A DNA stretch of 64,000 nt from Symsagittifera roscoffensis (taxonomy: Eukaryota; Xenacoelomorpha; Acoela; Convolutidae), in NCBI RefSeq assembly GCF_963678635.1, contig NC_087063.1, positions 50,353,220 through 50,417,219 on the forward strand, given 5' to 3'. The position numbers and the translations under genes were made by a program. Shown one piece after another: positions 22,260 through 33,044 of the stretch (position 1 is its first letter; each line of letters begins with the position of its first letter). The notes beneath the pieces were generated by a model. It was not told the DNA's origin, did no database searches, and saw only the letters and a list, made by a program, of their open reading frames with translations.

Positions 22260-22525
22260 ATGGTGATTATAATGGATTCCCGAGACAAAAATAATCGATT
22301 ATAATCCATTACGGATGTAAAATTCAGACCACGAAATCGATTATATAGCCATTATGATCGATTATTTTTGAAAAAATATAATCCATTATAATCCATTATA
22401 ATCGATTACAATCCATTATTTTTGTCACTGAAATCGATTGTTTTTGCCAAGATAATCCATTATAATCGATTATTTTGAAAAGAAAATCCATTATAATCCA
22501 TTATAATTGATTATAATCCATTTCA
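22260..22525. repeat. Degenerate short repeat of TAATCCATTATAATC / AATCGATTATAATC
   Basis: More than ten overlapping variants of AATCCATTATAATC and AATCGATTATTTTT occur. Many are partly self-complementary. Related ATCGAT motifs occur at 20795 and 21105. Confidence 0.7.
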
Positions 22526-22612
22526 TTTTAGAACTCTATGGCGAAAACTTGCTTGACCAAAATCCAGCATTAAACAATGTGAGCGACTTTTTTCAAATGC
22601 TCGAGCAAAAAA
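22526..22612. repeat. Locally re-inverted piece of host sequence
   Basis: CTATGGCGAAAACTTGCTT here has the same orientation as in unit 2 (19892-19910), although the surrounding right arm is in the opposite orientation. This implies a local inversion between the two fold-back blocks. Confidence 0.6.
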
Positions 22613-23119
22613 AACACTGGAAAATATGTAAGATTTGAGCAGTTTGAGCGGTTTTTTTAGACAATTACGCTCAAAATCTTGCTTCAAAATGAGCGGTTTT
22701 TGAACGGTTTATCTAAAAAAACCGCTCAAAAACCGCGCAAGGTTTGATCGGTTTGAGCGGTTTTTTTAGACAATTACGCTCAAAATCTTGCTTCAAAATG
22801 AGCGGTTTCAGCGGTTTTTGAAACGGTTTATCTAAAAAAAACAGCTCAAAAAACCGCGCAAGACTTGAACGGTTTTGAGCGGTTTATCTAAAAAAACCGC
22901 GCAAGATTTGAGCGGTTTTTGAGCGGTTTTTTTTAGATAAACCGTTCAAAACCGTTCAAATCTTGCGCGGTTTTTGAGCGGTTTTTTTTAGATAAACCGT
23001 TCAAAAACTGCTCAAACCGCTCATTTTGAAGCAAGATTTTGAGCGTAATTGTCTAAAAAAAAACCGCTCAAACCGCACAAATCTTGCTTCAAATTAGGTG
23101 AAAAATCTCGACTCGGGCA
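22613..23119. repeat. Fold-back repeat block 2
   Basis: The last 150 or more bases are the reverse complement of the start of block 1 with few mismatches, ending CTCGACTCGGGCA at 23119. Internal units are the same GAGCGG/CCGCTC series. Inverted-repeat sequence then resumes at 23120 (TTATTAGCATTTCAATG). Confidence 0.8.
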
Positions 23120-24270
23120 TTATTAGCATTTCAATGTTAAAGAAAACATTGAAGCTGACCCCGGAAGTCATGCAACAATTTTGTGAGTTTTCTTAGAGAG
23201 AAGTTAAAAGTGCGGTTTATGAATGGACCGAGATCATGAGAGTGCTTACAGTTTGTTGAAAACGGTGGCGTGAACGATGAGTATATGAATTATTAATAAC
23301 CACTTCAATGCCAAAAGAGTTGCTGTTTCCTCACTCAGAGGAACATTATCAGTCTGAAAGTGGCGTGTAGTGAAGAGGGTTTAATTTGATGAGTCTCAAG
23401 CAAAATTCAGGTCAGATGCCAAATATCATGCCAAGACGAAACGTTTTCCAGTGAGGAGGTTCGAGAAGAAGAAATTAACGTCAAATTGTCCGGGAAGTTG
23501 AAAGATAAGTACTTTTGGGTTACAAATTAGTCCAGAGAGTCGACACTTTAAAGAAACAATTCCTCATATGACTAAATCAATGAGCTCCACTTGAAGATTG
23601 GTAAGACTTTTGAGACAATTTCCTGACTCGATGTGTTTGGCTTGACACAATAATCGTTACTGGAATAGAAACAGCACATAAAGGACAGTAAATTACATCA
23701 GTACCGTGATCTCAGATAGGATGTCACAGTGATGGACTACGATGGAGAAACTTGGGAACTGATTGCAGTATCCGAACCCCCCAACAAAGCTGCTTCCACA
23801 TCATGGCGCAGATGCTGACATGATAGAAATAATGGAGATTTTTCATATTTCTGTCATGTGATGAAAATGATTGATGAAAATTTATATCAAAGCAATTTAT
23901 CAAATATCAATTTATTTTCTTATGTCCTCAAAGAAATCATAGAAAGATGGGTAACTTGAAAAAGTGGATGAAAACACACAAACAAAAGTGACTTAAAAGA
24001 AGATGATTACAAAAATTGGAAGCAACTTTAAGATAAAAAAGAGCCCCTATACCTGAACAATGAACAGTTGTTGCTTGCAAACGTACGAATGAAGAAAATG
24101 TTCTGTTGGACATCAACTCAAGAATTAGTAGACAAGTTTTATGCTATGATAGGGAAGTGGTTCAATTAAATCGGGCAGAAGAAAGTATGCGAAATTAGGT
24201 TGTCTGCCTGCCAAGCTATCAAGCATCAAAACCAAGAAAAACGAAAAGTCACTTACAATTGCTACGATTT
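23120..24270 (+). pseudogene. G1 upstream polyprotein remnant, copy 3
   Basis: Plus-strand frames show protein-like blocks broken by stops: LTPEVMQQFCEFS, then SAVYEWTEIMRVL (23190-23250), PKELLFPHSEEHYQSESG (23310-23360), YDGETWEL (near 23735) and DINSRISRQVLCYDREVVQL (24110-24170). These match minus-strand sequence at 12180-13310. I cannot assign them to gag, protease or RT by motif. They directly precede the integrase blocks in the same orientation. Confidence 0.45.
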
Positions 24271-24313
24271 CTTGATTAAATGAAGTACTGCAAAGTGCTC
24301 ATCAGAAATCTGT

Positions 24314-25508
24314 ATGAAGCTACAACTTGATGCTGATAACGATATATCACTCGATAAGATATATGCGGAGACATACCCCTGTGTAACAGCACCGGTGGAA
24401 GAGACATGTGATCTCCTCAAAAAAAACAGTATAATCACCAGACATGGTTGTCCAATCACATTCCAGTCAGAAAATATCAAAGTGATTGTTGGCGAGCTCA
24501 CAAAAGAGCTGTTGAAGAGGCCACGAGTGGCACAGGACCGCTGATTTACATATCATCCCCACACTAACAGTCTAGTGGAGAAAAGACTCTGGATATATGG
24601 ATGCCTAGGATAAGCATTTACCGCAGGTGATAAGAGATTTATATAGCACGGAGCAACAGCAAGAGCAACAAAAAGATTTGTGCAGAAGAATTACCCAAAA
24701 GGCATATGCTAGGCAGAAAAGGTGGTTCGACAAGCGGACGGCAAAAACAGAAGTGTATTTAGTAGGACACTATGTTTGGGTCTCCAAGGAAATCATACCC
24801 TCGAAAGGAACAAAGAAGCTGCTAAAGATATAGAGGAATTCAATTCAGATCACCAAATTGCATCAAGGTTGCAGATTGTTTCGATTAAGCACCGAAAAAC
24901 GAGAGTTAGGAGAGCAACAAATCACACAAAGCTTCCTTGCAAGATTGGCGCAGTTCTTACATGCTTAAAAATTACTATTTGTTAGGTGATCCTGTATGTG
25001 AGGAGAACTGAAAGAGAGCTCATGACAATAAAGACAGAACTGAAATTATATGGGATTGTAAATTAAATTTGCCATTTGACCTCGAATTGAAAGAAAAAAT
25101 TGAAATGGACGATGAAGCTCATCCAGACGCTCAAAAAATGCATTGCAATTGAACAAACAAAAGTCCCAAACTGTGCCGAGCCAAACATCCCTTTGATCAT
25201 GAAACCGGGCAAAGAAAGCTGGACAACAAAGTACATCAACTATGGTGATGATTTTCTCATGGAAAATATGAGACTAACCGACATGATAGAATTGTCGGTC
25301 TGGTTAGAAGAAATATCAGTCTCGCTCGAGATTGACGACAGGGCGACTGACTATCTCGAAGATCGATCGAAACCTGAAACGGAAATTGAACCAGTATTGA
25401 AACAGTCACATGACCCGGAATTGATAAACTTGAATGTATTTCAATGACTACACGAATCCGCAGCAGACGCGAAAAAACAGTTTCAACAATTCAAAACATT
25501 CACCGCGA
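24314..25508 (+). pseudogene. G1 gypsy integrase and C-terminal tail, copy 3 (cut by gap)
   Basis: The integrase core runs from 24314 to about 24600 (IITRHGCPITFQSEN, GELTKELLKR, then FTYHPHTNSLVEKRL in another frame), so the third catalytic Glu is visible but the second Asp reads Glu. The C-terminal block at 24627-24833 has ARQKRWFDKRT and VGHYVWVSK. The tail at 25100-25447 is 115 codons without interruption (YGDDFLMENMRLTDMIELSV; DRSKPETEIEP). The sequence stops at the N run. This is the best-preserved G1 copy. Confidence 0.75.
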
Positions 25509-25708
25509 NNNNNNNNNNNNNNNNNNNNNNNNNNNNNNNNNNNNNNNNNNNNNNNNNNNNNNNNNNNNNNNNNNNNNNNNNNNNNNNNNNNNNNNNNNNN
25601 NNNNNNNNNNNNNNNNNNNNNNNNNNNNNNNNNNNNNNNNNNNNNNNNNNNNNNNNNNNNNNNNNNNNNNNNNNNNNNNNNNNNNNNNNNNNNNNNNNNN
25701 NNNNNNNN
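25509..25708. other. Assembly gap, exactly 200 N
   Basis: 200 undetermined bases. The identical length of the second gap indicates a placeholder. The left side is G1 (plus) and the right side is G2 (minus), with no shared sequence to support the join. Confidence 0.95.
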
Positions 25709-25799
25709 TCGTTTTCCCGTGCTACCTGGATTATACGTTTTTCGTGTTTTTGTCTACTGTTGTTTTACCCCCTTTTATCTTACATCACCTGTGTTTTGT

Positions 25800-26786
25800 T
25801 GTGTTCGGGTAATTTGCATTTTTGAGGTTCTTTGACATTCAACTTCCGACAACCGTTGTAGGTCATTGCATTATCTCTGCAGGTAATGGCGGCTTTTTAA
25901 GGTTCTTTCTATCTAAACATGCATGTTTTGCGCTTTCCCGGCTTAAGTTATTAGGTGAGCTACTAGTTGCTACATTTGACAGGGGGCTGTTTGGTTTACG
26001 GTCCATGTGGCTCTCAAATGGTGAAATTTTTGTAACGCCATGTGGTGTTATTCTCAATGTTTTAAAAATTTTGGCTACATCTGAAGCGAGTTTGTATGAT
26101 GTCTCTATTTTATCAATTTTCATTACCACTAACGTACGTTTTAAAACTTGTTACATTCTCTCTACTACTCCTATTGCTCTATGATCGTCTACCGGAGCGA
26201 ACAGTAGTTTTATATTGTTGGTACTGCAAAACAGTTGAAATTTGTTAGCTCTAAAAATTTGCGCTTGGTCGCACCTTAATCATCGGGGTACCCCGTTATT
26301 AGAAAAGTATATTTGCATAAACTTAATGGCAATGTGCGCTGTTGTATTCGTAACAACTTTTGCAGTGGGGAATTTTGACCACTTACCTATTGCAACTAAA
26401 TTGTACGCGTCCCTATTTAATTCATCCGGAAGAGGCCCTGCGAAATCTAATTGAACTTCCTCGTCAGGTTCAACCACTGGTTCCGTTTACACTGAATGTT
26501 TCTTTCCTAAAAGGGGTTTTAAGTTTTTACCTTGCTACATGCAGTGTTTGCAACTTTGTGCCATTTGCTCAATTGACCAATAAATATGAGGAAACTAGAC
26601 ATATTGACGCAAATCTAACATGGCTGCCAATCCTGGCAGGGTCGAATGCAGGCTGTCTAGCACTGTCTGTTGTAGTTGTGTAGGGATGACGATTCTCTCA
26701 TCTATAAGTAGACAGTCCTCTCCGACATGTAGCCTGTTTCGTATGTTGTACCAGTATTGTCCGTAGGAAACTTTAATGGCTCCCAA
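25800..26786 (-). pseudogene. G2 integrase, outer copy, broken
   Basis: The zinc-binding segment begins near 26786 (YGQYWYNIRNRLHVGEDCLL; SLHSTLPG). The catalytic core has LDFAGPLPDELN (26430-26470, first Asp) and a second site read as RCDQAQIF in another frame. Further on come GVVERM (third catalytic Glu) and VMKIDKIETSYKLASDVAKI (26070-26129). It ends in a short basic region before the gap. The three catalytic acidic positions can be placed, but in different frames. Confidence 0.7.
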
Positions 26787-27818
26787 TCAAAGTTTATCAA
26801 TGGGCGCAGATTTTGGCCCTTCTTGGTGCCTGCAGCAACAAATCGTACGCCCAGAACCCGCTGTAACCTTTGTCTGAACAGTGGTGTGTCTTCCTCAGAT
26901 TCCGCTGTGTTTGTGGCTTTCTCCAATGTCGCGAACAGTCCCCCCGTGATTATATAATGGCTGGCTTCTAACTGTGAAGTTGTTCTCATTGTTGGTGGTT
27001 CTACATTGTGTGTATGCTCTTCCTGTATGCAGATGTTAGGATCCACGCGACAGTTTTCTTCTGTGTCCTCTTTCCTATTGGATGTGTTTTGTGTAGCTAT
27101 TGTTGTTGTTTGCATTTCTGTTTGTGCGGCCTGTGTTGTTTTCGAATTCGTTTCATTCTGTTTAGTTGTGGTGATTAATTTTCCAGATATTTGGTGTCCC
27201 CGATTATGATTTTTGAAAAAGTCGACTTTGTCCTTGTCTCTGTTTTCTTCTTTGCCGACAGTAGTTCTTAGGCATCCCGGACTGGTGTTGTGGGGACAAT
27301 ATGAAGTGATTCCTGGTCCGGGGATTTTGTTAGATCTGCATTTACCCTTTTTCCTTTCGTGGGAGGTTGCTTGTGCCATCTCGGGTCCGAAAGGCTCTCT
27401 TTGCGGTCTGATGAGCCCTGCCAATTTTGTGTTGAATCTTTTCGGCCCCGCGACTCGTTTGTTTTTCATTCCAGCGGGATAAAACCTCCTCTAAACCCTT
27501 TTGTTTCTGGTTTACGGCTCGTTTTTGACTTTTAAATTTGATTTACTGAGGTTGTGTGAATTGAATTTTTGCAGCTTGGCTGGTATTAATGATTTTTTGG
27601 TTGAGAGAGAACTGACTGTTTTTAGCAGGTTTCGAGTGAAACTGATTTCTGTTGTGAGTTTGAAATTGACCGTATGCGGAATGTTTCGAAGGTTTAGTTG
27701 TTAACTGAATGTTTGAAGTAGCATCCAATAACCCTTTGTTTTTCGCGCGCTTTTTGATCAGCTCATGCGGCGCTTTGTTTTGATTGGCTAGTTTATTCAG
27801 AATGACATTTTCAATCAA
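26702..27818 (-). pseudogene. G2 linker between RNase H and integrase, outer copy
   Basis: Two open stretches, 27818-27543 (91 codons) and 27469-26702 (255 codons from an ATG at 27469), are Lys/Arg/Thr/Asn-rich with low complexity (for example QTEMQTTTIATQNTSN). The second ends with SEEDTPLFRQRLQRVLGVRF, which matches EEEDVPLFRKNLRKALDV in the inner copy (near 32330-32380). So this is a genuine long spacer of the G2 polyprotein. Such a long disordered insert between RNase H and integrase is unusual for gypsy elements. Confidence 0.6.
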
Positions 27819-27829
27819 TTCGAGGTGGT

Positions 27830-28300
27830 TTATGAATCTCCTTTTGATATTACAACGAGTTCTTCATCGTCATAGTCTTTTAAGCCCATTTTATTCCCCG
27901 CAAGGTGTTTGATGTCAAAATGAAATGGTATCAATCAGTCGATCCAGCGCGTGAACCGGTTTTGGCTTGTTTTGGATCGTTCGCTTGCGTTCAAAGCGCT
28001 GATTAAAGCTTGGTGGTCTGTGATGACTGTAAAGTGCTTTCCTTATAGATAGTATTTAAAAGGTTCAATTGCCCACACTAAACCTACTAATTATAGTTCG
28101 TTTACGAAACATTTTTGCTCCAAGGAGTTTAAAACAGGTGATGCATAAGCTACGGAAATGTTGTTCCAGTGCAGCCCCTAACCCTGTGGTAGATGCAACG
28201 CATACGATGCGAGTATCAAGATATTGGTCAAAATGTTTGTTTTGTGTTTTGTGTTATTTCAGCTACCAATTTTAATATGTTTTTGCAAGTTGTGTTGTGC
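27830..28300 (-). pseudogene. G2 RNase H, outer copy, broken
   Basis: Minus-strand blocks RIVC.ASTTGLGAALEQ (near 28190) and KHFTVITDHQALISALNAS (27980-28040) are followed by HFDIKHLAGNKMGL (27890-27925). These are the usual RNase H landmarks in gypsy pol, with the TDH acidic site retained. The first catalytic Asp of the C-A/D-S-T-G box is replaced (VCVAST). Multiple frame changes. Confidence 0.7.
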
Positions 28301-28399
28301 TCTAGTGACCAGTCAAGTGGTTTATTTTTTTTCTGTGTTTTTTAGCAGTGGGCGTAAGGCGGCAACAGTTTGTGCTAACTTTGGTATATATCGTGTGAG

Positions 28400-29010
28400 A
28401 TGGTGTTTGGAGCCCATAAAATTTTTAATTGTTTAAAAGTTTTCGGTGGTGATAGTTTTTCGATAGCCTCAGTTTTTCTTATAAGGGGTTTTGTTCCCTC
28501 GTTATTAATGTTGAAGCCTAATCACTCAACCTGTTTGCATGCAAACTTACATTTGTCCAATGATATCGCAATATTTTCTTCGTCTAGTTTTGTCAGGACT
28601 GATTCTAACTTTTGTCGGTGTAGCTCCTCTGACCCTTGTTTCTATCAATATATCGTCAAAATATGCATAGGTGTTGGTACGATTCGTAACGTTTCGATCG
28701 ATTGCCTCTTGAAATTCAGCTGGCAGATCCGTGAGGCCAAATTAGTGTTTGAAAATAGTGTTTCTTTGGATTTGTCTGATTTTACCACCTGTGCGATATT
28801 GTCCAATATTAAATCGATGTTAGGCATTTTCTATTTGTTTTTGTGGATGAATTTGTTGATTTTCTTACAGTCTAACGCGAGTTAACTCTTCGATACTTTT
28901 TTTACTGTTATGACAATTGGGCTAATAAACTGTCGATCCGAACGTTTATCTAATTTGATGTTGTGTTTTTGATCCATCAGCTTGTTCAATTCCCCTTCAA
29001 CTCATTCTTG
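28400..29010 (-). pseudogene. G2 reverse transcriptase, outer copy, broken
   Basis: Minus-strand blocks in RT order: LNKLMDQKHNIKLDK, RQFISPIVITVKK (near 28920-28950), LALDCKKINKF, MPNIDLILDNIAQVVKSDK (28770-28827), and the active-site box YFDDI at 28649-28663, which keeps both catalytic Asp. The palm/thumb follows in fragments (GSKHHLTRYIP further on, with stops). Part of the palm between DLILDNIAQ and YFDD is out of frame. The active-site box is sound but the reading frame is not. Confidence 0.7.
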
Positions 29011-29017
29011 TAGATGC

Positions 29018-29356
29018 TGTTATGCCCACGGACTCGGTGTATATCGGTTAGATATGAATTGAGACATGCTGTGTAATTAGAGATAAGAAACAAAAACATT
29101 CTGTTATCAACTTAAACTCAACCGGTAAGTTTATGTCTGATTCGAATCTGACCTCGAAATCATCAGAGCGACAGAGACTCAGAAATAACTATTGAATATG
29201 GTGTTAGGTTAATAGGTACCTAATTAGATCCGATATCTATATGATTACGTTTACATAAGTACGTTTGGTTAAGAATCAGAACTATAAACAATCTATGTAA
29301 CTTGTTTTAGTTGTACTGAGTTCTATTAGATATCTAGTATATCCGTACGGATAACA
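29018..29356 (-). repeat. G2 LTR (339 bp)
   Basis: On the minus strand the LTR begins TGTTATCCGTACGG and ends GGGCATAACA, giving the TG...CA ends and a TGTTAT/ATAACA terminal inverted repeat. A purine tract lies immediately upstream. It is the 3' LTR of the inner G2 copy; the 5' LTR is not in the window. The flank at 29013-29017 (GATGC) would be one target-site duplicate. Confidence 0.75.
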
Positions 29357-29374
29357 TTCCCCCTTCTTTTTTCT
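29357..29374 (-). promoter_or_regulatory. Polypurine tract of G2
   Basis: Minus-strand AGAAAAAAGAAGGGGGAA directly abuts the TG of the LTR. This is the standard plus-strand priming site of LTR elements. Confidence 0.7.
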
Positions 29375-29644
29375 ATATGATGAAGACATCATATGTTATC
29401 TTGTTTTCCTGGTTGGTCCTCTTTGTTCGTTGGAGGTGGAGTCTGGGGAGTTTTTTTGGTTGTCCTCTTCACTGATCTTCGCCTTCGTTGGTTACAGTAG
29501 GTACCTAGTACGATCTTGTTTTTCACATTCTCTTTGGAATGTCATATAATTTTTCGTTTGCGAAATTGATTTGAGGATTTTCATTGCGTCGTTGAAGCTG
29601 TCGATTAGAATCTGCTGAATACGAGGTTTCCACTGGTCTGTCGA

Positions 29645-30533
29645 TTACGTTACGAAGCTAATTGCTCTTTGCGTCGGGGTTTTTGGCGATTCGGGTCGTT
29701 TGGATGTATTCGCTGTAGTTAACAAGTTTTCTCCCGGATCGTTTTGTGGTGAATCTGATCGTGTTGCCGTCTTCATTGGTGTGAACAAGTTGTCCCCCGC
29801 ATCGTTTGTGTCGCGTATGGAGGCACAATTTTGTATGTTTGGCCCGTCACTGGTTTCCTCGATTCTCAATTGTTCTGGTGTTCCCTGGTTTGTGCTGATT
29901 TCGATGCATTCAATGTCTGTTGACGTCTCGTGAGTGATTCCTGCTGCATGTGGGGTTGGTTCTGTTTCTTTAGTCTCCAGGCGTTGTATTGTTATGTTAC
30001 AGACCGCGGTGCCCGCTGTGTTGGCATTATCAACATTATTTATCGCGATCGCATTTCCAAATTTATTTGCAAGCGCGCTTGTCTTAGTCCTTGTGGATCT
30101 TCTCCTTGGTAGGATTTCTTGTGGCAGCTTGTTTTTTTCTGTCAACTCTTTCGGCTGGGGCCATCTGTGGTGATTGCGTATTGTTTTGGCCGATAGAATC
30201 ATGCGATGATATCGAGATTGACGTGTCACATTCGAATTCAATGTGTGTGTTGTCTCTGCGTACTTTTTCTGGGCTGCCCTTTCCTATACGACTTGGCGAT
30301 TTGAGGTTTTTAATGGCCGTTGGTTTTTGTTTAGTAGTTTGAGGTTGTCTTTTCAAAGTGGCTAGTGTCGCTTCATGAATGCGCTGTGGCCCTAATGCTT
30401 TTCGATTCATCGTTTGTCTGATTATTTCCTCAAGGTTTTCGGCTGGTTTTCGTTTGGGGCTTACAGATGTCGATGACTTCTGCATCATTTTCTCCTGTTC
30501 TTTGGCGATTGGGTGCGGGGATAACTGCCACAT
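29645..30533 (-). pseudogene. G2 polyprotein C-terminal tail, inner copy
   Basis: Two overlapping frames, 30533-30084 (149 codons) and 30241-29645 (198 codons), are rich in Lys, Gln, Thr, Asn and Pro with no recognised domain. A +/-1 shift between 30084 and 30241 probably joins them. The second ends 270 bases before the polypurine tract, so it is the last ORF of the element. Three partly repeated segments (GDNLFTP, GENLLTT, with SDSPQ/PESPKTP) suggest internal duplication. Confidence 0.5.
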
Positions 30534-30970
30534 GAACCAGTTGGTTTTGTTGGGTCAACTCCTGCAGCTGAAATACGGGGTTTAGCTCTTGGTAAATGTT
30601 TGTATGCTACATAGTTTTTTAGTTGCGCCGGTCTGCATTTTCCGTATATTCGAGGGTCCGGTACAAAAGCTAATCCGTCGTGTCTTATTACTCTCGGTTG
30701 TTTTCCATCTTCCCGAACCCACGCAGTGTGCGAGGAGTAATTAATGATTGACCCGTTTTCGGTTATTTTAAAATGTGCACCATATACCCCAGGATTTTTT
30801 GTTTTACGTTTTGTTTTAATTGTACCCGAATTTCTTGCCACTTGTTCCATACGTTTACCCAATTTTGGGTCTATTGTGTTCTGGGGTCCTTTAAATCGAT
30901 CTTTAAGAAAAACCAGAGGGGCTCTTTCTAGCCTTTGTTTTTCTTGTTTTGTAAGCCAACGTATGGGTTT
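30485..30970 (-). pseudogene. G2 integrase C-terminal region, inner copy
   Basis: The open stretch 30862-30485 (125 codons) has KRMEQVARNSGTIKTKRKTK, then VYGAHFKITENGSI (near 30760) and AWVREDGKQPRVIRHD, continuing from the integrase after one stop at 30977. The basic N-terminal part and the beta-rich middle fit a DNA- or nucleosome-binding tail, but no chromodomain signature is clear. Confidence 0.55.
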
Positions 30971-30999
30971 TCTTGTTCAAATGTCTGCAATATCGTTTT

Positions 31000-32299
31000 G
31001 CGGGTTATCAGCGAGAAAAGATCGTTTAACTTTTTGTAAGTCATAAGGTTTGTTTTCAAGTGGAAGGTGCGCACCTATTGGGAACTTTTTCATCAAGGCC
31101 CGATCAAACTCATCGTCCTTGTCTGTGTCCGAGAGTGTCACTTGGTTCTTCGGCGTCTCAGAGTGGCTAGGATTGGTTGTTTTACTCTTTCCTGATGTGC
31201 TAACTTGATCCGCCTTTTTTGATGGTCCCGCTGGTTCAAATGATGGCTCGGGAAGGTAGTTACTTTTGTACACTACACTCAATTCGTCCTCACTGTTAAT
31301 GTCTCTATTCCATTTTGCTCCGGGCGTGAGAGCAGGTTTTGTGAGGATCTTTTCATCTAAACACGAAAGTTTTGTGTTTTCCCACGAGAGATTAGACATT
31401 TTTGGTGTTGTGCATATATTATTTAGCGGGATGTTTGGTTTACACCCGTAGTACGCCTCAAACGGCGTAATTTTTGTTTTCACGTGCGGGGTAATACGCA
31501 GTGTCTTGATTAACTCTGCTACGTCCGACGCTAGTCTATACGGTGTATTATTTTTATCTATCTTCATTATTGACAGACGAGTTTTTAAAGTTCTGATGAG
31601 TCTTTCTACCATGCCCATTGAGCGATGATCCTTTACTAGAGCAATTGTCAATTTAATGTTATTGCTTTTGCAATAGATCATAAATTTTTTAGCCCGAAAC
31701 CCTTAGCCTTTGTCACACCGGATTTTTCGTGGTACGCCGTTATTTACAATATGCATTGCATAAATTTAATGATCGTATCTGCTTTGTTATTAGCGACCAC
31801 TTTTGCCGATAGAAATTTCGAGAAACGATCTACCCCAACTAGAGTGTACACTTCTTTTTAGTTTTCATCCGGTAATGGTCCGGCAAAATCCAACTAGATT
31901 TCTTCATTCGGTTCTACTACTGCGTCTAGGCTAGTTGCATTTTTTTCCCCGGATATTACTCGAAGGTTTTTACTTTTGGCGCGACATTCCTTGCAATTTT
32001 GTGCTGCTGTAACAATATCCCTGTGGAGGTATGGGTACCATATGTGTTTTGCAGCTTCCAATATGCCGCCTTGTCCCGGATTTGTTAAGTGTATCGAGTC
32101 GAGTAGGATTTGCCTTAATTGTTTAAGAATTACTGCTCTGTCGTCGTAAAGTAGCACGTTATTTCGGACGGACAGTCTGTTGCGCACATTGTAAAAATAC
32201 GGTCCGTAGCAGGCTTTGATTTGATCCCACTTTTGTTGCCGTGCCGTTTTATTTTTATTGAGGGGTTGAAGATTGCGATCGCGTTTTGTGGCAGCCGCG
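31000..32299 (-). pseudogene. G2 integrase, inner copy, nearly complete
   Basis: The zinc finger is complete: the His pair is in SIHLTNPG...KHIWYP and the Cys pair in NCKECRA (31970-32110). After a stop at 31891-31893 the core starts LDFAGPLPDE (first Asp). Then come RCDKG with a stop in the next codon (second Asp, near 31720), GMVERLIRTLKTRL (third Glu, near 31600) and ITPFEAYYGCKPNIP (near 31430). The last 234 codons (31681-30977, ATG start) are open. Only a few lesions separate it from an intact domain. Confidence 0.8.
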
Positions 32300-33044
32300 A
32301 GAAAGTCAACATCGAGTGCTTTCCGGAGGTTTTTCCGAAATAACGGTACATCTTCCTCCTCCAATGCAATGGCTCGACTTTCATCCGGTTGATCTGCAGT
32401 TTCTGTTTGATTTATCTGGTTTGACTTTTTGTTGAAAATAAAACTGTCCTCCGACGGAATTACTTGGTGCATCACATCACTGAAAGAGAGGGTCGTGGGG
32501 GTATTTTCTTGTATAGTCTCGGTAAATGACGCGAAGTTGGTTGGAGGAATCGGTACTGTTGTTTGCTGTCCGCTGTGGCATTTTCGTAGGATACTTTTAA
32601 ACGGGGGTAGCGCCATACCTGTTTGCAGTTGTCTGCTCATCTTTGTGTGTTCTCGTGTGCTGAATCGCGTGACTTCGTTAGGCTTGTAGGAAGATGATAA
32701 TCGCTGGTTACTCTGTGTTGAGAAAAATTTTTTTCGTTCTGATTTGGCTTACTCGTTGTGGAATAGTTTGAGATTTTTGAATTAGAAATTGCGTGACTGC
32801 TTTTCAGAAGTGGTTTTTTGACAGTGAATTCTGTTGGTTTTGCGTGCGAATCTGAACGAGCTAAGTTTTCGTTCCGGTCGAGCTGTAAAGCTCCTTGAAA
32901 TCCGTGTGGCTTTTTGTTCATTTCAATGTTAGCTGTAGTGCTGTCTTGAAATTCAGCGATGAAATCATCGATTAGTGCTACTACGAAATGTTCGTCCTAG
33001 TACGCGGGAGGTTGTAGTTTCCCCACCGGGTGGCGCAAAATATA
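32300..33044 (-). pseudogene. G2 linker, inner copy
   Basis: Two frames, 32921-32637 and the first part of 32640-31894 (ATG at 32640), are Ser/Thr/Asn/Lys-rich and low in complexity. They correspond to 26900-27818 of the outer copy in position, with little sequence identity except near the integrase (EEEDVPLFRK). The rapid divergence suggests a flexible spacer. Confidence 0.55.

Larger units (their letters stand above)
25709..29017 (-). mobile_element. G2 gypsy element, outer copy (RT to integrase), interrupted
   Basis: Minus-strand order is RT (from 29010), RNase H, a long linker, integrase zinc finger and integrase core, ending at the gap. The RT is cut at its N-terminus exactly where the LTR of the second G2 copy ends (29018), so that copy appears inserted into this one. 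All parts have stops or frameshifts. Confidence 0.75.

Noticed and set aside
26757-27482. Plus-strand ORFs opposite G2
   Set aside because: Shadows of the minus-strand linker frames, which match the inner G2 copy at the protein level.
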